Positions 23,062 through 32,901 of a stretch of 36,356 nt of DNA are shown in pieces (position 1 is the stretch's first letter; each line of letters opens with the position of its first letter). The position numbers were made by a program, and so were the translations under genes. The notes under the pieces were generated by a model that was given only the letters and a program-made list of their open reading frames with translations, ran no database searches and was not told the origin of the DNA. Source of the DNA: Christensenella sp. UBA1685 (GTDB taxonomy: Bacteria > Bacillota > Clostridia > Christensenellales > CAG-138); assembly GCA_002320595.1 (NCBI GenBank), contig DCKB01000029.1, positions 1 through 36,356 on the forward strand. The letters run 5' to 3'.

Positions 23062-26000
23062 CGTTTTCCCTCCTCCAAAAAACCTTCCGTCTGCAAAAAA
23101 ATGTCCTGAAGCTGTGTAAGCATCTCCGCACCCGCACGCCACATGCCACGCCGGCTCGCCTCAAGCAGTTTTCCTGCAACGTTATAAATCACGCCGGCGT
23201 TCACCGCTTCGATCCATGCACGCGTCTCTCCGTCAAGCAGGAATTTCTCTGCGATATGAGTATACATCCAATCCTCCGCCACCTCCGCGCTGGCGTCCCA
23301 ACCAAAGAAGGAATCCACCGCCTTTGATATTTCCTGCGCCCCTTTGAAGCCATGGCGTTTCAACCCTTCAAGCCATTTCGGGTTGAGGATGCGCGAGCGC
23401 AGAATACGAGCGGTCTCCTTTGCAGTGTCGCGCACAAGCGGTCGCTCCGGGTCGTCGCTGTGTCCTGTAAGCGAGATGGGCGCATGCCCTGAATTCGACT
23501 TTACGCATGCCACAAGGCCTCCATGATAGGAGAAAAAATCATCGCTTGACAGCATGTCGATCTCTACCGTGGATTCGTTTTTGATCGTCATCCCCACGCT
23601 GGAAAGGCGGCGTTTGAACATCCTCTGCATGCCTTCTCCGTGATGCCCGCGGCCATAGCCGTTCCCGCTCCATGTTTCATAGACTGCGGCAAGATCATGG
23701 TAGTCCGCCCAGTTCCGGTTCCCGATCAGGTTGGCTACGCCCGCTCCATAGCCGCCCGCGGGGCAGCCGAACACGCGCAGGTAAGCCTGGTCCAGCGCCG
23801 TATTCGCATCGAGTCCCTCGTCAAGCAGGGCAAGCATATCCTCGTTGATATGCTTTTTGATGTAGTTCTGCTCCTCGCTTTCGTCCTGCGCCGCGGCGCA
23901 GGAAACGGCCGCATCCATCAGTGCAACAAGGTTCGGATACATATCGCGGAACAATCCGGAGATGCGCAGCGTAACGTCGATGCGCGGGTGGCCAACGTTT
24001 TCTATTGGAATCGCTTCCACGCCGATGACCTTTGACGTCGAGCCAAGGTATACCGGCCGCACCCCCATCAAGGAGAATATTTCCCCAAAATCCTCCCCGG
24101 AGGTCTTGATGGTGTTGCCCGCCCACACCACCATCGCGATGCTCTCCGGATACGCGCCGCGCTCCTCAAGATAATGTTCCAGCGATTTGGCTGCAAGCTG
24201 CCGCCCGATTTCCCATGCGCCGCGGGAGGGGATTTCCGCCGGATCGCCCGCGTAGAAATTGCGCCCCGTGGGCAGAAGCGCCACATTGCCGCGCGTGGGG
24301 TTCCCGCCGAGGCCCGGCTCCACAAACCCGCCGCCAAGGCCGCGGATGATGTTCTCCAGTTCGCCGGACGTTTCATCAAGCCGCGGGCGAACCGTTTCGC
24401 AAAGGAATTCCAGCACTTCCGTCAGCGGCGCACGGTCGCCGGGCAGTGCCGCATATTCCGGCATCGCGCCGATCGCGTCCGCACAATACCCCGCCTCCGC
24501 AAGCGAATGCACGATCTTCTCTGCCGTGGAAACTGCCTCATCGTAAACAACCGAAGCCAGGCGGCCATCGGCTGCAGGCGCGCCCGGCGCGTCTTTTATG
24601 CGCTGTGCATCGTATCCCATGGCGGTAAGCACCGCATCGTTAAGCGCAGAGATATTTCCGTTTTTTACGCGCACGAGCATGCGCAGCATGTTTTCGTAAC
24701 GTTTTCCCGCCTCCGGCGCTTCCCCGAAAATATGCAGCCCGTCCGTCACGGCGGAATTCTTCAGTTCTTCGATCCAAAGATGGATTTTCTCTATGCCCGT
24801 ATCCGGCGCTGCATCATACGCTTCTTGTGTAAGATGCAGGTCCTCTGTCAGGTTTGCATCTTCCGCCAGTTTAAAGATGCGCCTCTGCAGAACCGGCGCC
24901 TGCGCTGTGCTCGTCTGCTTTGCAGCATAATACTCCCGCAGCGCCGCATCCATGTCCGAAAGCGTATCATACACGCCCGCGTCATCCATGGAAGGCGGCA
25001 AATGATCGAGGATCACGGCTGCAGAACGGCGCTTCGCCTGAATGCCTTCTCCCGTAATTCCGATGTGATAGATATAAAAGTTCGGCAGGCACCCCATGCA
25101 GATGTCCGGATAGCAGGCCGGAGAGAGCCCAACCTCCTTCCCCGGCAGCCATTCCACCGAGCCATGCGTGCCAACGTGGATGATTGCATCCGCGCCAAAC
25201 GTGTTCTCGATCCAGCGATAATAACCGATGTAGCTGTAAGGCGGCGGGAATACCGCGTCGTGGTAAAGCCGTTTCGCCTGCTCGCCGAACGCACGCGACG
25301 GCTGAAGCCCGATAAAAACATTGCCGTTGAGGATGCCGGGGATCAGCAGCTCCTGCCCTTCCACCATCACGTTTCCCGGAAATTCCCCCCAATCCTTCAA
25401 CAAGGCCTTCCGGTTTTCCGCCCCGAGCGCATCATACCATTTCTGTGCATCGCCAAAGAAAACGCGATCCGCCGCGCGGCGTACCGCTTCTTCGGATGAA
25501 ATCCAAGCCGTATTATTCGTGAGCGCGCCGAGCACCGCTTCCGCAAGCGCCTGGCCATCCGCATACTCCGTTTCAAGCGCATACCCTTCCTCCCTCATCC
25601 GCGTGAGCAGTTTCTGCACGGATGCAAACGTATCGAGGCCTGCGCCTCTTCCGATATTGTGATTGCCCGGCATGTTGTGGAACAGGATCGCCACTTTCTT
25701 TTCGCTGTTTTTCTTGCGTGTTAACGACGCAAAATTCATTGCAAGCCTTGCAAGGTGCGCAATCCTTTCTTCCATCGGCTCCCACATGCGCCGGCTGATT
25801 CCTTCGCAATCGCGCTGTGCGCACATGGCGTATGGAACGGAAATTACCTGTCCATCCATCTCCGGCTGGAACACGTTGCTGGTAAGGGACATTGGATCAA
25901 TGCCCTCTGTTTTCTCCGCGTATTGTTCCGCCGTAAAGCGGGTGGCCATGGCCTGCAAAACCGGAACATCCCATGTTTCGAACACGCTTGAGCGAAACTC

Positions 26001-26813
26001 GTTCCCGCCTCCGTCCGGATAGCCGATATGCGTCAGGGAAAAACCTGTCGTCACCACGATGCAGTTGAGGATCTCCTTTCCTCCCGGCCTGAAATAGCGC
26101 TCCAATGCAAAGCGTACGCCGGACTCTGCGTTTGCGGAGTCTGAGGAAAGCGAAGAAAAGACCGGCAGTACGAATGCTCCCTGTTTTTCCAGAGCGGCAA
26201 TCAGCGCATCCACGGCGCTGGTGTTTCCGCTCTGAATGTAGCTGCGATGGATCAGCATCCCGATCACGGGATTCTTTGTTTCGCATGCCTGCCGCAAGTA
26301 ATCTTTCTCCGCCTCCGCGCCGGAAATTTCTCCCCCAACATAAAGCCCGGCCTGCGGGATCTCTTCATACGGCAGAGCCGGTTTTCCAACGCCGAAGAGC
26401 CCATGCGCAATCCAAAGCAGCATATTGAAGCAATTTTCTTCCGTAGCGCGGAAAAAATAATCGTTAAGCGTTTGATACTCAGAAGGAGCAAGGCGGGAAG
26501 CAGGCATCAGCTCGGCGATTTCCTCCGGCAGGGAGGATTGGAAAAAGCAGCGCGCATGGCTTGTGACACGCTTCCAAAACTCAGTGAAATCCGGCAGGTT
26601 CCCGCATCCTCCGTGGAAATAAACAACGGCGAAGTCGCATGCATCCGCAGCTTTCATAAGCGCCGCATGCTTCGTTTTGTCCATACGCACTGCCATCGGT
26701 GAAAAGCATTCCCCGCAGATCTCGTCCGGAAATTCCATCTTGAGGCGCCGGAGTGCGCTTTGAAAATAAAAGTTTCTGTCATCCGTATCAATCAGGCATA
26801 AAAGTCTCAGCAT
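23058..26813 (-). CDS. CobN/ChlH-like chelatase large subunit, copy A
   Basis: Large subunit of a class I (ATP-dependent) tetrapyrrole metallochelatase, 1251 residues. The ATG at 26813 follows GGAGGAAGGA and overlaps the end of the radical SAM gene by 26 bases; codons upstream of it are out-of-context. The hallmark HVGTHGSVEWLPGKEVGLSP lies near residues 546-565, followed by KRRSAAVILDHLPPSMDDAG, TGRNFYAGDPAEIPS, PRIDVTLRISGLFRDMYPN and FGCPAGGYGAG, as in CobN. There is an unusual cysteine set after the hallmark (ACYPDICMGCLPNF). CobN inserts cobalt into a corrinoid with CobST or ChlID; ChlH inserts magnesium; related HmuS proteins in Bacteroidetes are linked to haem iron use. Substrate and metal here are unknown. 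It is longer than copy B, mainly in the N-terminal region. Confidence 0.93.
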   Translation of the reverse strand: MLRLLCLIDTDDRNFYFQSALRRLKMEFPDEICGECFSPMAVRMDKTKHAALMKAADACDFAVVYFHGGCGNLPDFTEFWKRVTSHARCFFQSSLPEEIAELMPASRLAPSEYQTLNDYFFRATEENCFNMLLWIAHGLFGVGKPALPYEEIPQAGLYVGGEISGAEAEKDYLRQACETKNPVIGMLIHRSYIQSGNTSAVDALIAALEKQGAFVLPVFSSLSSDSANAESGVRFALERYFRPGGKEILNCIVVTTGFSLTHIGYPDGGGNEFRSSVFETWDVPVLQAMATRFTAEQYAEKTEGIDPMSLTSNVFQPEMDGQVISVPYAMCAQRDCEGISRRMWEPMEERIAHLARLAMNFASLTRKKNSEKKVAILFHNMPGNHNIGRGAGLDTFASVQKLLTRMREEGYALETEYADGQALAEAVLGALTNNTAWISSEEAVRRAADRVFFGDAQKWYDALGAENRKALLKDWGEFPGNVMVEGQELLIPGILNGNVFIGLQPSRAFGEQAKRLYHDAVFPPPYSYIGYYRWIENTFGADAIIHVGTHGSVEWLPGKEVGLSPACYPDICMGCLPNFYIYHIGITGEGIQAKRRSAAVILDHLPPSMDDAGVYDTLSDMDAALREYYAAKQTSTAQAPVLQRRIFKLAEDANLTEDLHLTQEAYDAAPDTGIEKIHLWIEELKNSAVTDGLHIFGEAPEAGKRYENMLRMLVRVKNGNISALNDAVLTAMGYDAQRIKDAPGAPAADGRLASVVYDEAVSTAEKIVHSLAEAGYCADAIGAMPEYAALPGDRAPLTEVLEFLCETVRPRLDETSGELENIIRGLGGGFVEPGLGGNPTRGNVALLPTGRNFYAGDPAEIPSRGAWEIGRQLAAKSLEHYLEERGAYPESIAMVVWAGNTIKTSGEDFGEIFSLMGVRPVYLGSTSKVIGVEAIPIENVGHPRIDVTLRISGLFRDMYPNLVALMDAAVSCAAAQDESEEQNYIKKHINEDMLALLDEGLDANTALDQAYLRVFGCPAGGYGAGVANLIGNRNWADYHDLAAVYETWSGNGYGRGHHGEGMQRMFKRRLSSVGMTIKNESTVEIDMLSSDDFFSYHGGLVACVKSNSGHAPISLTGHSDDPERPLVRDTAKETARILRSRILNPKWLEGLKRHGFKGAQEISKAVDSFFGWDASAEVAEDWMYTHIAEKFLLDGETRAWIEAVNAGVIYNVAGKLLEASRRGMWRAGAEMLTQLQDIFLQTEGFLEEGKR

Positions 26814-27822
26814 ATTCCTTCCTCCCATATTCAATGATCGTGCGGTGCATCCTGCAGTCCGTTTCGCTCCGCCCGCCGCATGCAGCTCGTCCGGCAGGGC
26901 ATCCTCCCCGGCAAATCGCCGCATCCGCGCAGGCGGCACAGGTTTCGTCCATCCCGGATACCTGCGGCATGGAACGAAAGCCTTCTGCAATGCTGCCAAT
27001 GCGCATATCCGGCATGCCCACAAAAGACGCGCAGGGATATATGTTCCCCCTTGGGTCAACAGCCGCCGAAAAGTCGGTCTGCGCATAGCAATAAAGGGTT
27101 TCCCGCACGCCGGCCTGCAGCATGGCGCGCACCTTTTCCAGCTCCTTAATACGGATGTCGACGCCGAGCGCCGCGAGTTCTGCGCGCCGTTCCAGCATGC
27201 GCAAAAGGTCGTCCGGGAGCGTCTCCACGTCGGGCGCGAGGCCGGCGTTTTCTCCGCGCCCGATCGGGCGAAACATGTCAAGCCCTACGCCGTGCACATT
27301 TCCAAGCAGCGCCGCAAGCCTGATAAGCCCGCCGAGAAAGCTCTGGTTGGCCCGGGATACCACTGCGTTAAGGTTGCACCGCATGCCAGCGTCCGCAAGC
27401 GCGCGAACCCCCGCAAGCGCGTCATCAAGCGAAGGCGATCCATCCGGGTAAACGCGCAGCGCATTTGCTTCCCCGATGCCATCCAGACTTACGCCTACAG
27501 CACAGCGCATTTCCCTGAGAAGCGCACAGGTTTCGCGCGTTAAAAGCGTACCGTTGGTCTGGATGGAAAATGCGGTTTGAATGCCCTCACTTTTTACATG
27601 CCGGAATATTTGCTGCATCAGTCCGGCGCAAAGCAGGGGTTCCCCGCCCGTGAACTGGATCTTGAGTTTGCCGCCCGGCTGTGCAAAAAGCGCGATGGCA
27701 GCCTTTGCGGTTTCAAACGGCATCTCCGTTTTGGAAATGCCGTCGTATGCGGCGTAACAATACCGGCAGGCGAGATTACAGCGGTCGGTCAGGCGCAGAA
27801 TCAGGAGCTTTGTTTTTTCCAC
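26788..27822 (-). CDS. Radical SAM enzyme with SPASM-type C-terminus
   Basis: 344-residue cytosolic enzyme. The SAM-binding iron-sulfur motif is C15-x3-C19-x2-C22 in LRLTDRCNLACRYCYAAYDG, followed by FTGGEPLL and SIQTNGTLL. The C-terminal SPASM region has Cys in YCYAQTDF and IYPCASF, then CAACADAAICRGGC (CX2CX5CX3C) and two later cysteines, enough for auxiliary clusters. Such enzymes modify peptides (PqqE, anSME) or tetrapyrrole side chains (NirJ, AhbC, AhbD). It overlaps both flanking CobN-like genes (22 and 26 bases), so it is built into the operon. I see no obvious precursor-peptide gene beside it, which together with the chelatase context favours a tetrapyrrole substrate; this is inference. 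Confidence 0.92.
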   Translation of the reverse strand: MEKTKLLILRLTDRCNLACRYCYAAYDGISKTEMPFETAKAAIALFAQPGGKLKIQFTGGEPLLCAGLMQQIFRHVKSEGIQTAFSIQTNGTLLTRETCALLREMRCAVGVSLDGIGEANALRVYPDGSPSLDDALAGVRALADAGMRCNLNAVVSRANQSFLGGLIRLAALLGNVHGVGLDMFRPIGRGENAGLAPDVETLPDDLLRMLERRAELAALGVDIRIKELEKVRAMLQAGVRETLYCYAQTDFSAAVDPRGNIYPCASFVGMPDMRIGSIAEGFRSMPQVSGMDETCAACADAAICRGGCPAGRAACGGRSETDCRMHRTIIEYGRKEYAETFMPD

Positions 27823-30800
27823 CGCTCAATCTCCCCATCTGTGCTCTGCAGCCGTTTTTTCCATTGCGCGACCGCGCCATCCGACACAATTTCCACGTTG
27901 CCTCCTTGAATCTCTCCCCGCCCACAGAGCCCGTCCTCCATGCTTGCTTCGGTTTTAAGATAAACCTTTTGCAGCTTCGAGAGCACCGCGGGGGTTGGCT
28001 GCCATTTGCCGCGGCTCTCCAGTTCCAAAAAACGCCGGGCGGTTTCCTCTGCGGCAAAGGGATTGTTTTCCCGCATAAAGTCATGCATTTGCGCGTCCAA
28101 CACATATTGCTGCGCAAGCGCATCCAGCGTCTCAGAGGAAAAGGTTTGATTTACGCACTGCATCTCAAACACGTTTTGCATGCGGCACATAATGTCCGCC
28201 GCCCCGTCATAGCCCTGCTCCATGCGTTTCTTTTTCCATGCCTCGCTTAAAAGCGTCTGCTCTACCCCATCATCCAGATGCTCTTTGAGCGTTTTCACGG
28301 CAATGCCGTTTTCCGTACTTTCTCCCATATAATTTCGCATCCTGCGTTTCATACCGAGGCTTTTTGCTGCAAGCGCATAGCCTCCCTGCACGCGCGCACT
28401 ATAGCTGCTGTTGAGCGCATCCGTATGCCGAAGGGAAACGATGTCGCATGTCACATCCGTCCGCTTTATGCCCTCAAGAAATGCGGATAGATTCTTTTCC
28501 CCGTGCTTGTCCTTTCCATAAACGTAGGAGGAGGAATCCATAAAGTAACGCGCAAGGTCGTTTTCGTTCTGCCATGCGCTCGCCTTGAGCGCGAGGCCGA
28601 TGCTGTTGGAGTAAGTCCCCGGCGCGCCGCCAAAAATGCGCGCGATGCAAGGCTTTTCCCCGTTCATGGAGGCTGCATGCAGATGCTTCACGATATAGTT
28701 TGCATGCGGCGGCTCATCCGCCGCCGCGGCAAGCAGGATCGCCTCATCCATCCGCGCGAGAATATCAGGCCATGTGTCCCGCAGCACGCCGGAAATATGC
28801 GCCGCAACATCTATGCGCGGCCGCTTCAGCTCCGAAGCGGGAATCAGCTCCATGCCCAAAACGGTTCCACGCCCATTCCAAACCGGGCGCACGCCCACAA
28901 GGCGCAGGAACAATGCGAACTGCTCCCCCTTTGTGCGCGGGATATCCAGCGAGATCATATTGAGCGCGATCTGTTCGGGATAGCGCCCCTCCTCCGCAAC
29001 GTATCGCGCAATGAGCGCTTCCGCAGCGTCCGTACCACGCGCATACGCATCCGCAGTGGGGATCCGGTCAAGCTCCACACCATATAAGTTGCGCCCTGTC
29101 TCAACCGGGCCGTCCGCCTCGCTCCCGCCGGCGCCCGGGCGCACAAAGCCGCCGGAAAGGCCACGTAAAAGCGCGCCCGTTTCCACGCCGTCAAGCACAT
29201 GCAGTTCTTCCTGCTTTGACGCATGGTCAATGATTACAGCATAGCTGCGCCGCTTCGCAAGCATTGCAGAACCGATGCAGGCCGCATTGTAAACATAAAG
29301 GTTCGGTTTTTCCCCAACCGCAAGATCGGGAAAGCATTCCTCGCCCAAGCCGTTTGCTTTTCCGGGCAGAAACTCCAAGCTCCCATGCGTGCCGAAATGC
29401 ACCCATGCATCCGCGCCGAAACAATCTGCCGCATAAAAATAAGTAGCCAGATACTGATGCGTAGGCGGGCAAGCCGGATCCTGCAATATTTTGCAGACTT
29501 CCCCGGTGCATTTCGCACCATAACAGCCGCGTTTGGGCTGGATCAGCAAAAGCACATTGCCAAAGCGCATGCCTGTGATCAAAATCTTTCCGCCAAGCAC
29601 CATCGCTTCTCCGGGCGGGCTTCCCCATGTTTCCTCCATGCGCGCGCGTGCGCCTTCCGGCATCCTCGCATAAAGCCGCGCATATTCGTCCGCAGGCATT
29701 GCATATAACACGCCGCCGGAAGCCGCGATGTCCTCTGCCGAAGTCCAGCGGAAATCCGAGTATGCTTTTTTCTCAAGGAATTGCGCGCGAAGCGCTTCCC
29801 CATCGTTTGGGATGTTTCCAACCGCGTATCCTTCTTCCGCAATGCGTTTGAGCACGCACACCGCGCTTTCAAAGGCATTGAGCCCCGTTGCCTTTCCAAG
29901 CGTTGCCTCTACGCCGGAGCAGACCGCATTGTTAAGAAAAACCGCAAGCTTTTTCTCCGCATTTGCTTTTTTGCGCAGCGCGATCCACCCGGCGATGCGC
30001 CCGGCAAGCTTTTCCGCCCGTTCCTGCACCGCTTCATGCATCCTGCGGCTTCCCGAGCCACCGAGGAACACAGGCTCGATCATCCCCTGCAATTCCGACA
30101 CATCGAAGTTCAGCGCGGCATCTTGGCGGAAGGGCGCGGGGGCGCTCCTCCACTGCTCATTCGTTAAATAATTGCTTTGTACGGGGCGCAATACAGGGAT
30201 TTGCAACCGGGCATACAGGTTTGCTGCCCGCTCAAAAAGCGATTCCCCATCGCCCTCTGCCGTGCCGAAAAAAAGGAAGTTCACCAACAGTTCAATGAGC
30301 GGCTTTCCATCCTTGGTGAAAAACTGTTTGATTGCCTGCTCCATGGAAAGGCACCCCAGCCCGGGATCCGGGTTCCCGGTAGAAAACGCATTGATTACGC
30401 CAACCCCACGCCGGTTCAGCGCCGCCTTAAGCGCGCGCTCCACAGCAAGGTCGTTTCCCTGCCAACGCGTGCGGTAGCTTAACACGCCCACATAAGCGCC
30501 ATAGCCTGCCTCGCATTCTTCCATATACGTAACCGCATCCTGATACAGCGCGCCGGAAAGCGTGTAGATACTGTCGAACGGTATAGCCTCCGGCGGCGGG
30601 GGGACTGGCACGCCATAGCGCTTATGCCTGAAAAAACGCGCAAGCCGGCGCAAGTTCTCCGCTCCACCGGAAAGGATGTACGCATTGCAAAGCGCATTCT
30701 CTTCGGCATTCAGGCTTGAAATTCCCGCGGCAATGTTTTCTGCGCCAATCGCCGCGATCCAGGGGATCTTAGAAAGCCGCTCCCCGGGTTCAAACGGGTC

Positions 30801-30971
30801 ATGGTCGCCATGGTCACGCGCGACGAGCGCCGCGTCTGCTGCAAATAGCACATCCTTGCTCAATTGGCTGAAGCCGCGTGAAGGCAGGAATTCTGCACTA
30901 CAACCTTCCGCTGCGAGCACCGCCCGCATTTGCGGAGTGTCCAAATCATTTCCGATCAAAAGAATTTTCAT
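27801..30971 (-). CDS. CobN/ChlH-like chelatase large subunit, copy B
   Basis: Second class I chelatase large subunit, 1056 residues, shorter than copy A. It begins MKILLIGNDLDTPQ. The hallmark HFGTHGSLEFLPGKANGLGE lies near residues 521-540, followed by KRRSYAVIIDHASKQEEL, TGRNLYGVELDRIPTADAYA, PRIDVAAHISGVLRDTWPD and IFGGAPGTYSNSI. The two copies share the domain plan but differ strongly in sequence, so this is an old paralogue pair and not a recent duplication. The start is four bases after the stop of the ChlI-ChlD fusion, and its end overlaps the radical SAM gene by 22 bases. Two large subunits with one set of motor proteins suggest either two substrates or a heteromeric chelatase. Confidence 0.93.
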   Translation of the reverse strand: MKILLIGNDLDTPQMRAVLAAEGCSAEFLPSRGFSQLSKDVLFAADAALVARDHGDHDPFEPGERLSKIPWIAAIGAENIAAGISSLNAEENALCNAYILSGGAENLRRLARFFRHKRYGVPVPPPPEAIPFDSIYTLSGALYQDAVTYMEECEAGYGAYVGVLSYRTRWQGNDLAVERALKAALNRRGVGVINAFSTGNPDPGLGCLSMEQAIKQFFTKDGKPLIELLVNFLFFGTAEGDGESLFERAANLYARLQIPVLRPVQSNYLTNEQWRSAPAPFRQDAALNFDVSELQGMIEPVFLGGSGSRRMHEAVQERAEKLAGRIAGWIALRKKANAEKKLAVFLNNAVCSGVEATLGKATGLNAFESAVCVLKRIAEEGYAVGNIPNDGEALRAQFLEKKAYSDFRWTSAEDIAASGGVLYAMPADEYARLYARMPEGARARMEETWGSPPGEAMVLGGKILITGMRFGNVLLLIQPKRGCYGAKCTGEVCKILQDPACPPTHQYLATYFYAADCFGADAWVHFGTHGSLEFLPGKANGLGEECFPDLAVGEKPNLYVYNAACIGSAMLAKRRSYAVIIDHASKQEELHVLDGVETGALLRGLSGGFVRPGAGGSEADGPVETGRNLYGVELDRIPTADAYARGTDAAEALIARYVAEEGRYPEQIALNMISLDIPRTKGEQFALFLRLVGVRPVWNGRGTVLGMELIPASELKRPRIDVAAHISGVLRDTWPDILARMDEAILLAAAADEPPHANYIVKHLHAASMNGEKPCIARIFGGAPGTYSNSIGLALKASAWQNENDLARYFMDSSSYVYGKDKHGEKNLSAFLEGIKRTDVTCDIVSLRHTDALNSSYSARVQGGYALAAKSLGMKRRMRNYMGESTENGIAVKTLKEHLDDGVEQTLLSEAWKKKRMEQGYDGAADIMCRMQNVFEMQCVNQTFSSETLDALAQQYVLDAQMHDFMRENNPFAAEETARRFLELESRGKWQPTPAVLSKLQKVYLKTEASMEDGLCGRGEIQGGNVEIVSDGAVAQWKKRLQSTDGEIERWKKQSS

Positions 30972-30975
30972 ACCG

Positions 30976-32901
30976 TCATACTCCCATAAGCGCGCCGAGC
31001 ATATTCTGCCGGAAAGAAACGATCCCGCGCAGCTGTGCGCTCTTGAGCTCGTTTACTTTAAAGTAGCTCGCTTCCATTGCTTCTGAGATACGTTCCGCCA
31101 AATGGAAAGAAATAAAATCGTTTTCCGTATCCACCACGATGGCCGGAATGTGCTCGTTAGCAATCAGCCGCGCGGCTTGAAGCGCGTCCTCCACCGCGTC
31201 ATCGCTCCAAAGCGGGCTGTTTGCTCTGCCATCGGTTACAAGCACAAGGAGCGGAAGCATCTCAGGATCCTTGCGTCTGCGCGCTCTTAAAAGCTGCCAT
31301 GCGCTGTATAACCCATCTGCAAGAGGCGTTCTACCGCCGGTAGGCAGCGCTTGCAACTCCTTTTGGGCAAGATCCACACTTGCGGTGATGCCAAGGAGCA
31401 CCTCTGCCTGCCTTTGCCGGAAAGCGATGAGGCCGATTTTGTCCCTTTTTTGATAGGAATCCATCAGCATTGAAAGCACGGCTTCCTTCGTTTCCTTCAT
31501 GCGCTTGGCTGCGCCCATAGAACCGCTTGCATCCACCACAAAGACGATTGTTGCCCCCACATGGCTTTCTCTCTGCTTATAGCGAAAATCGCTTTCGCGC
31601 ACGGAAACGGCGCAACCGTTTTTTTCGCGCTCCTTTTGAAACGGCGCGGCCGCGCGCAGCGTCGCATCCAATGCAAGGTCGCGCCCCTTTGTTTTTTCTG
31701 CGGAAAATCCGGAATAACGCCCTTTGTTGGCGCTGCTGTTGGTTTTACGCCTGCGGCCGGCACCCTTGCGGGCAAGGCGGTCGCGCGTATCACCGGGCAG
31801 GCGGATGATCTGATAAACCTCATCGCCTGCTACAAGCTGTTCTTCGGGTGCGTCCGCCCTTTCATCCTCCTGCGGTGAATCAGGCGGATATTCGGCGTCC
31901 GCCGGCTCCCCTTCGCCGTTCCCATCTTCCGGTTCGTATTCATTTTGCGTCTCAGGCTGTTCAGGCGGCACATCGTCCGGCGTATCCGTATTGTCCTGCC
32001 TTTGGTTGTTCTGTTTATTCCGCTGGTTCTGCTGCTGCAGCTCGTTTTGCGTTGTGAGTTCTCTTCTCCGGTGCGGCAACACATACTCTGCCGCTTCCTT
32101 GATATCGCCTACCGTTACATGCTTTCTTCCATCCATCGCTGCAATCGCAGAGGCGGTTTCGCTCAGCAAAAGCTCCGCGCGGTTTCCCTCGCAAAATGCC
32201 TGCACGGCGAGCTTTGCTGCAATGCAGCGCACGTTTTCATCCACCGTTACGGCAGGAAGCAGGGCAACGGCTTTCTGCAGCGTTTTTTGCAGCCTCTCCG
32301 TTTCCGTTTGGAATGCCGTCAAAAATCCCGCCGGGTCACGCTCGTAGGCGAGCCTGCGGCGAATGATTTCCACACGCAACTTCGGATCGTGCTCGCCGGC
32401 CACCCCAACATAAAGGCCGAACTTGTCAAGAAGCTGCGGCCGCAGGCCGCCCTCCTCCGGGTTCATCGTGCCCACGAGAATAAATGAGCAATCATGCCGT
32501 ACCGAGATGCCTTCCCGTTCTACCCGGTTTTCTCCCGCAGACGCCGCCGTTGTTATGGCCGCGGCCATGTTGTCCGCAAGGAGGTTGATTTCATCCACAT
32601 ATAAAATGTTGCCGTGCGCCCGCGCGAGTACGCCGCCCGCAAAGCTGCGCACGCCATTGCGAACCGTGGCTTCAAAATCGATAGAGCCGACGAGCATATC
32701 CTCCGTGGCGTTAAGCGGCAGATCAACCACCTGCTTGCCGCCAAGCTGCGCCACGCCGCGCACAATCGTGGATTTTGCCGTTCCTTTTTCCCCGGAAAGC
32801 AGCACCCCGCCAATGCGCGGGTTGATCAGGTTGAGCATCAATGCTTTTTTTGCGCTTTCCTGCCCTACGATGGCCGCAAAAGGATAGCATAGTTCATGCA
32901 T
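30976..32901 (-). CDS. ChlI-ChlD fusion: AAA+ ATPase with acidic linker and vWA domain
   Basis: 641-residue motor subunit of a class I chelatase. The AAA+ domain (about 1-280) has Walker A GEKGTAKST, Walker B ILYVDEINLL and GTMNPEEGGLRPQLLDKFGL. A Gln/Asn-rich then acidic, proline-rich linker covers about 285-365, as in ChlD/BchD. The vWA domain (about 450-641) has the metal site VDASGSM at 455-461, TGGRTPLADGL and VTDGRANSP. ChlI and ChlD form a double ring that drives the large subunit by ATP hydrolysis. The catalytic P-loop is intact, unlike in many ChlD proteins where it is degenerate. It overlaps the ChlI gene by eight bases and is followed by copy B of the large subunit. Confidence 0.94.
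   Translation of the reverse strand: MHELCYPFAAIVGQESAKKALMLNLINPRIGGVLLSGEKGTAKSTIVRGVAQLGGKQVVDLPLNATEDMLVGSIDFEATVRNGVRSFAGGVLARAHGNILYVDEINLLADNMAAAITTAASAGENRVEREGISVRHDCSFILVGTMNPEEGGLRPQLLDKFGLYVGVAGEHDPKLRVEIIRRRLAYERDPAGFLTAFQTETERLQKTLQKAVALLPAVTVDENVRCIAAKLAVQAFCEGNRAELLLSETASAIAAMDGRKHVTVGDIKEAAEYVLPHRRRELTTQNELQQQNQRNKQNNQRQDNTDTPDDVPPEQPETQNEYEPEDGNGEGEPADAEYPPDSPQEDERADAPEEQLVAGDEVYQIIRLPGDTRDRLARKGAGRRRKTNSSANKGRYSGFSAEKTKGRDLALDATLRAAAPFQKEREKNGCAVSVRESDFRYKQRESHVGATIVFVVDASGSMGAAKRMKETKEAVLSMLMDSYQKRDKIGLIAFRQRQAEVLLGITASVDLAQKELQALPTGGRTPLADGLYSAWQLLRARRRKDPEMLPLLVLVTDGRANSPLWSDDAVEDALQAARLIANEHIPAIVVDTENDFISFHLAERISEAMEASYFKVNELKSAQLRGIVSFRQNMLGALMGV

Noticed and set aside
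23062..23142. Upstream start of the exporter ATPase at 23142
   Set aside because: The added residues are out-of-frame chelatase codons; the GGAGGAGGG site and family N-terminus support the ATG at 23061.
24174..25499. A 441-residue rightward open frame inside CobN-like copy A
   Set aside because: Arg/His/Cys-rich composition without any recognisable motif; it is a shadow of the GC-rich chelatase gene.
26814..27281. N-terminal extension of CobN-like copy A up to 27281
   Set aside because: The extra codons lie within the radical SAM gene in another frame, read as Arg/Ala/Cys-rich noise, and a strong ribosome site precedes the internal ATG at 26813.
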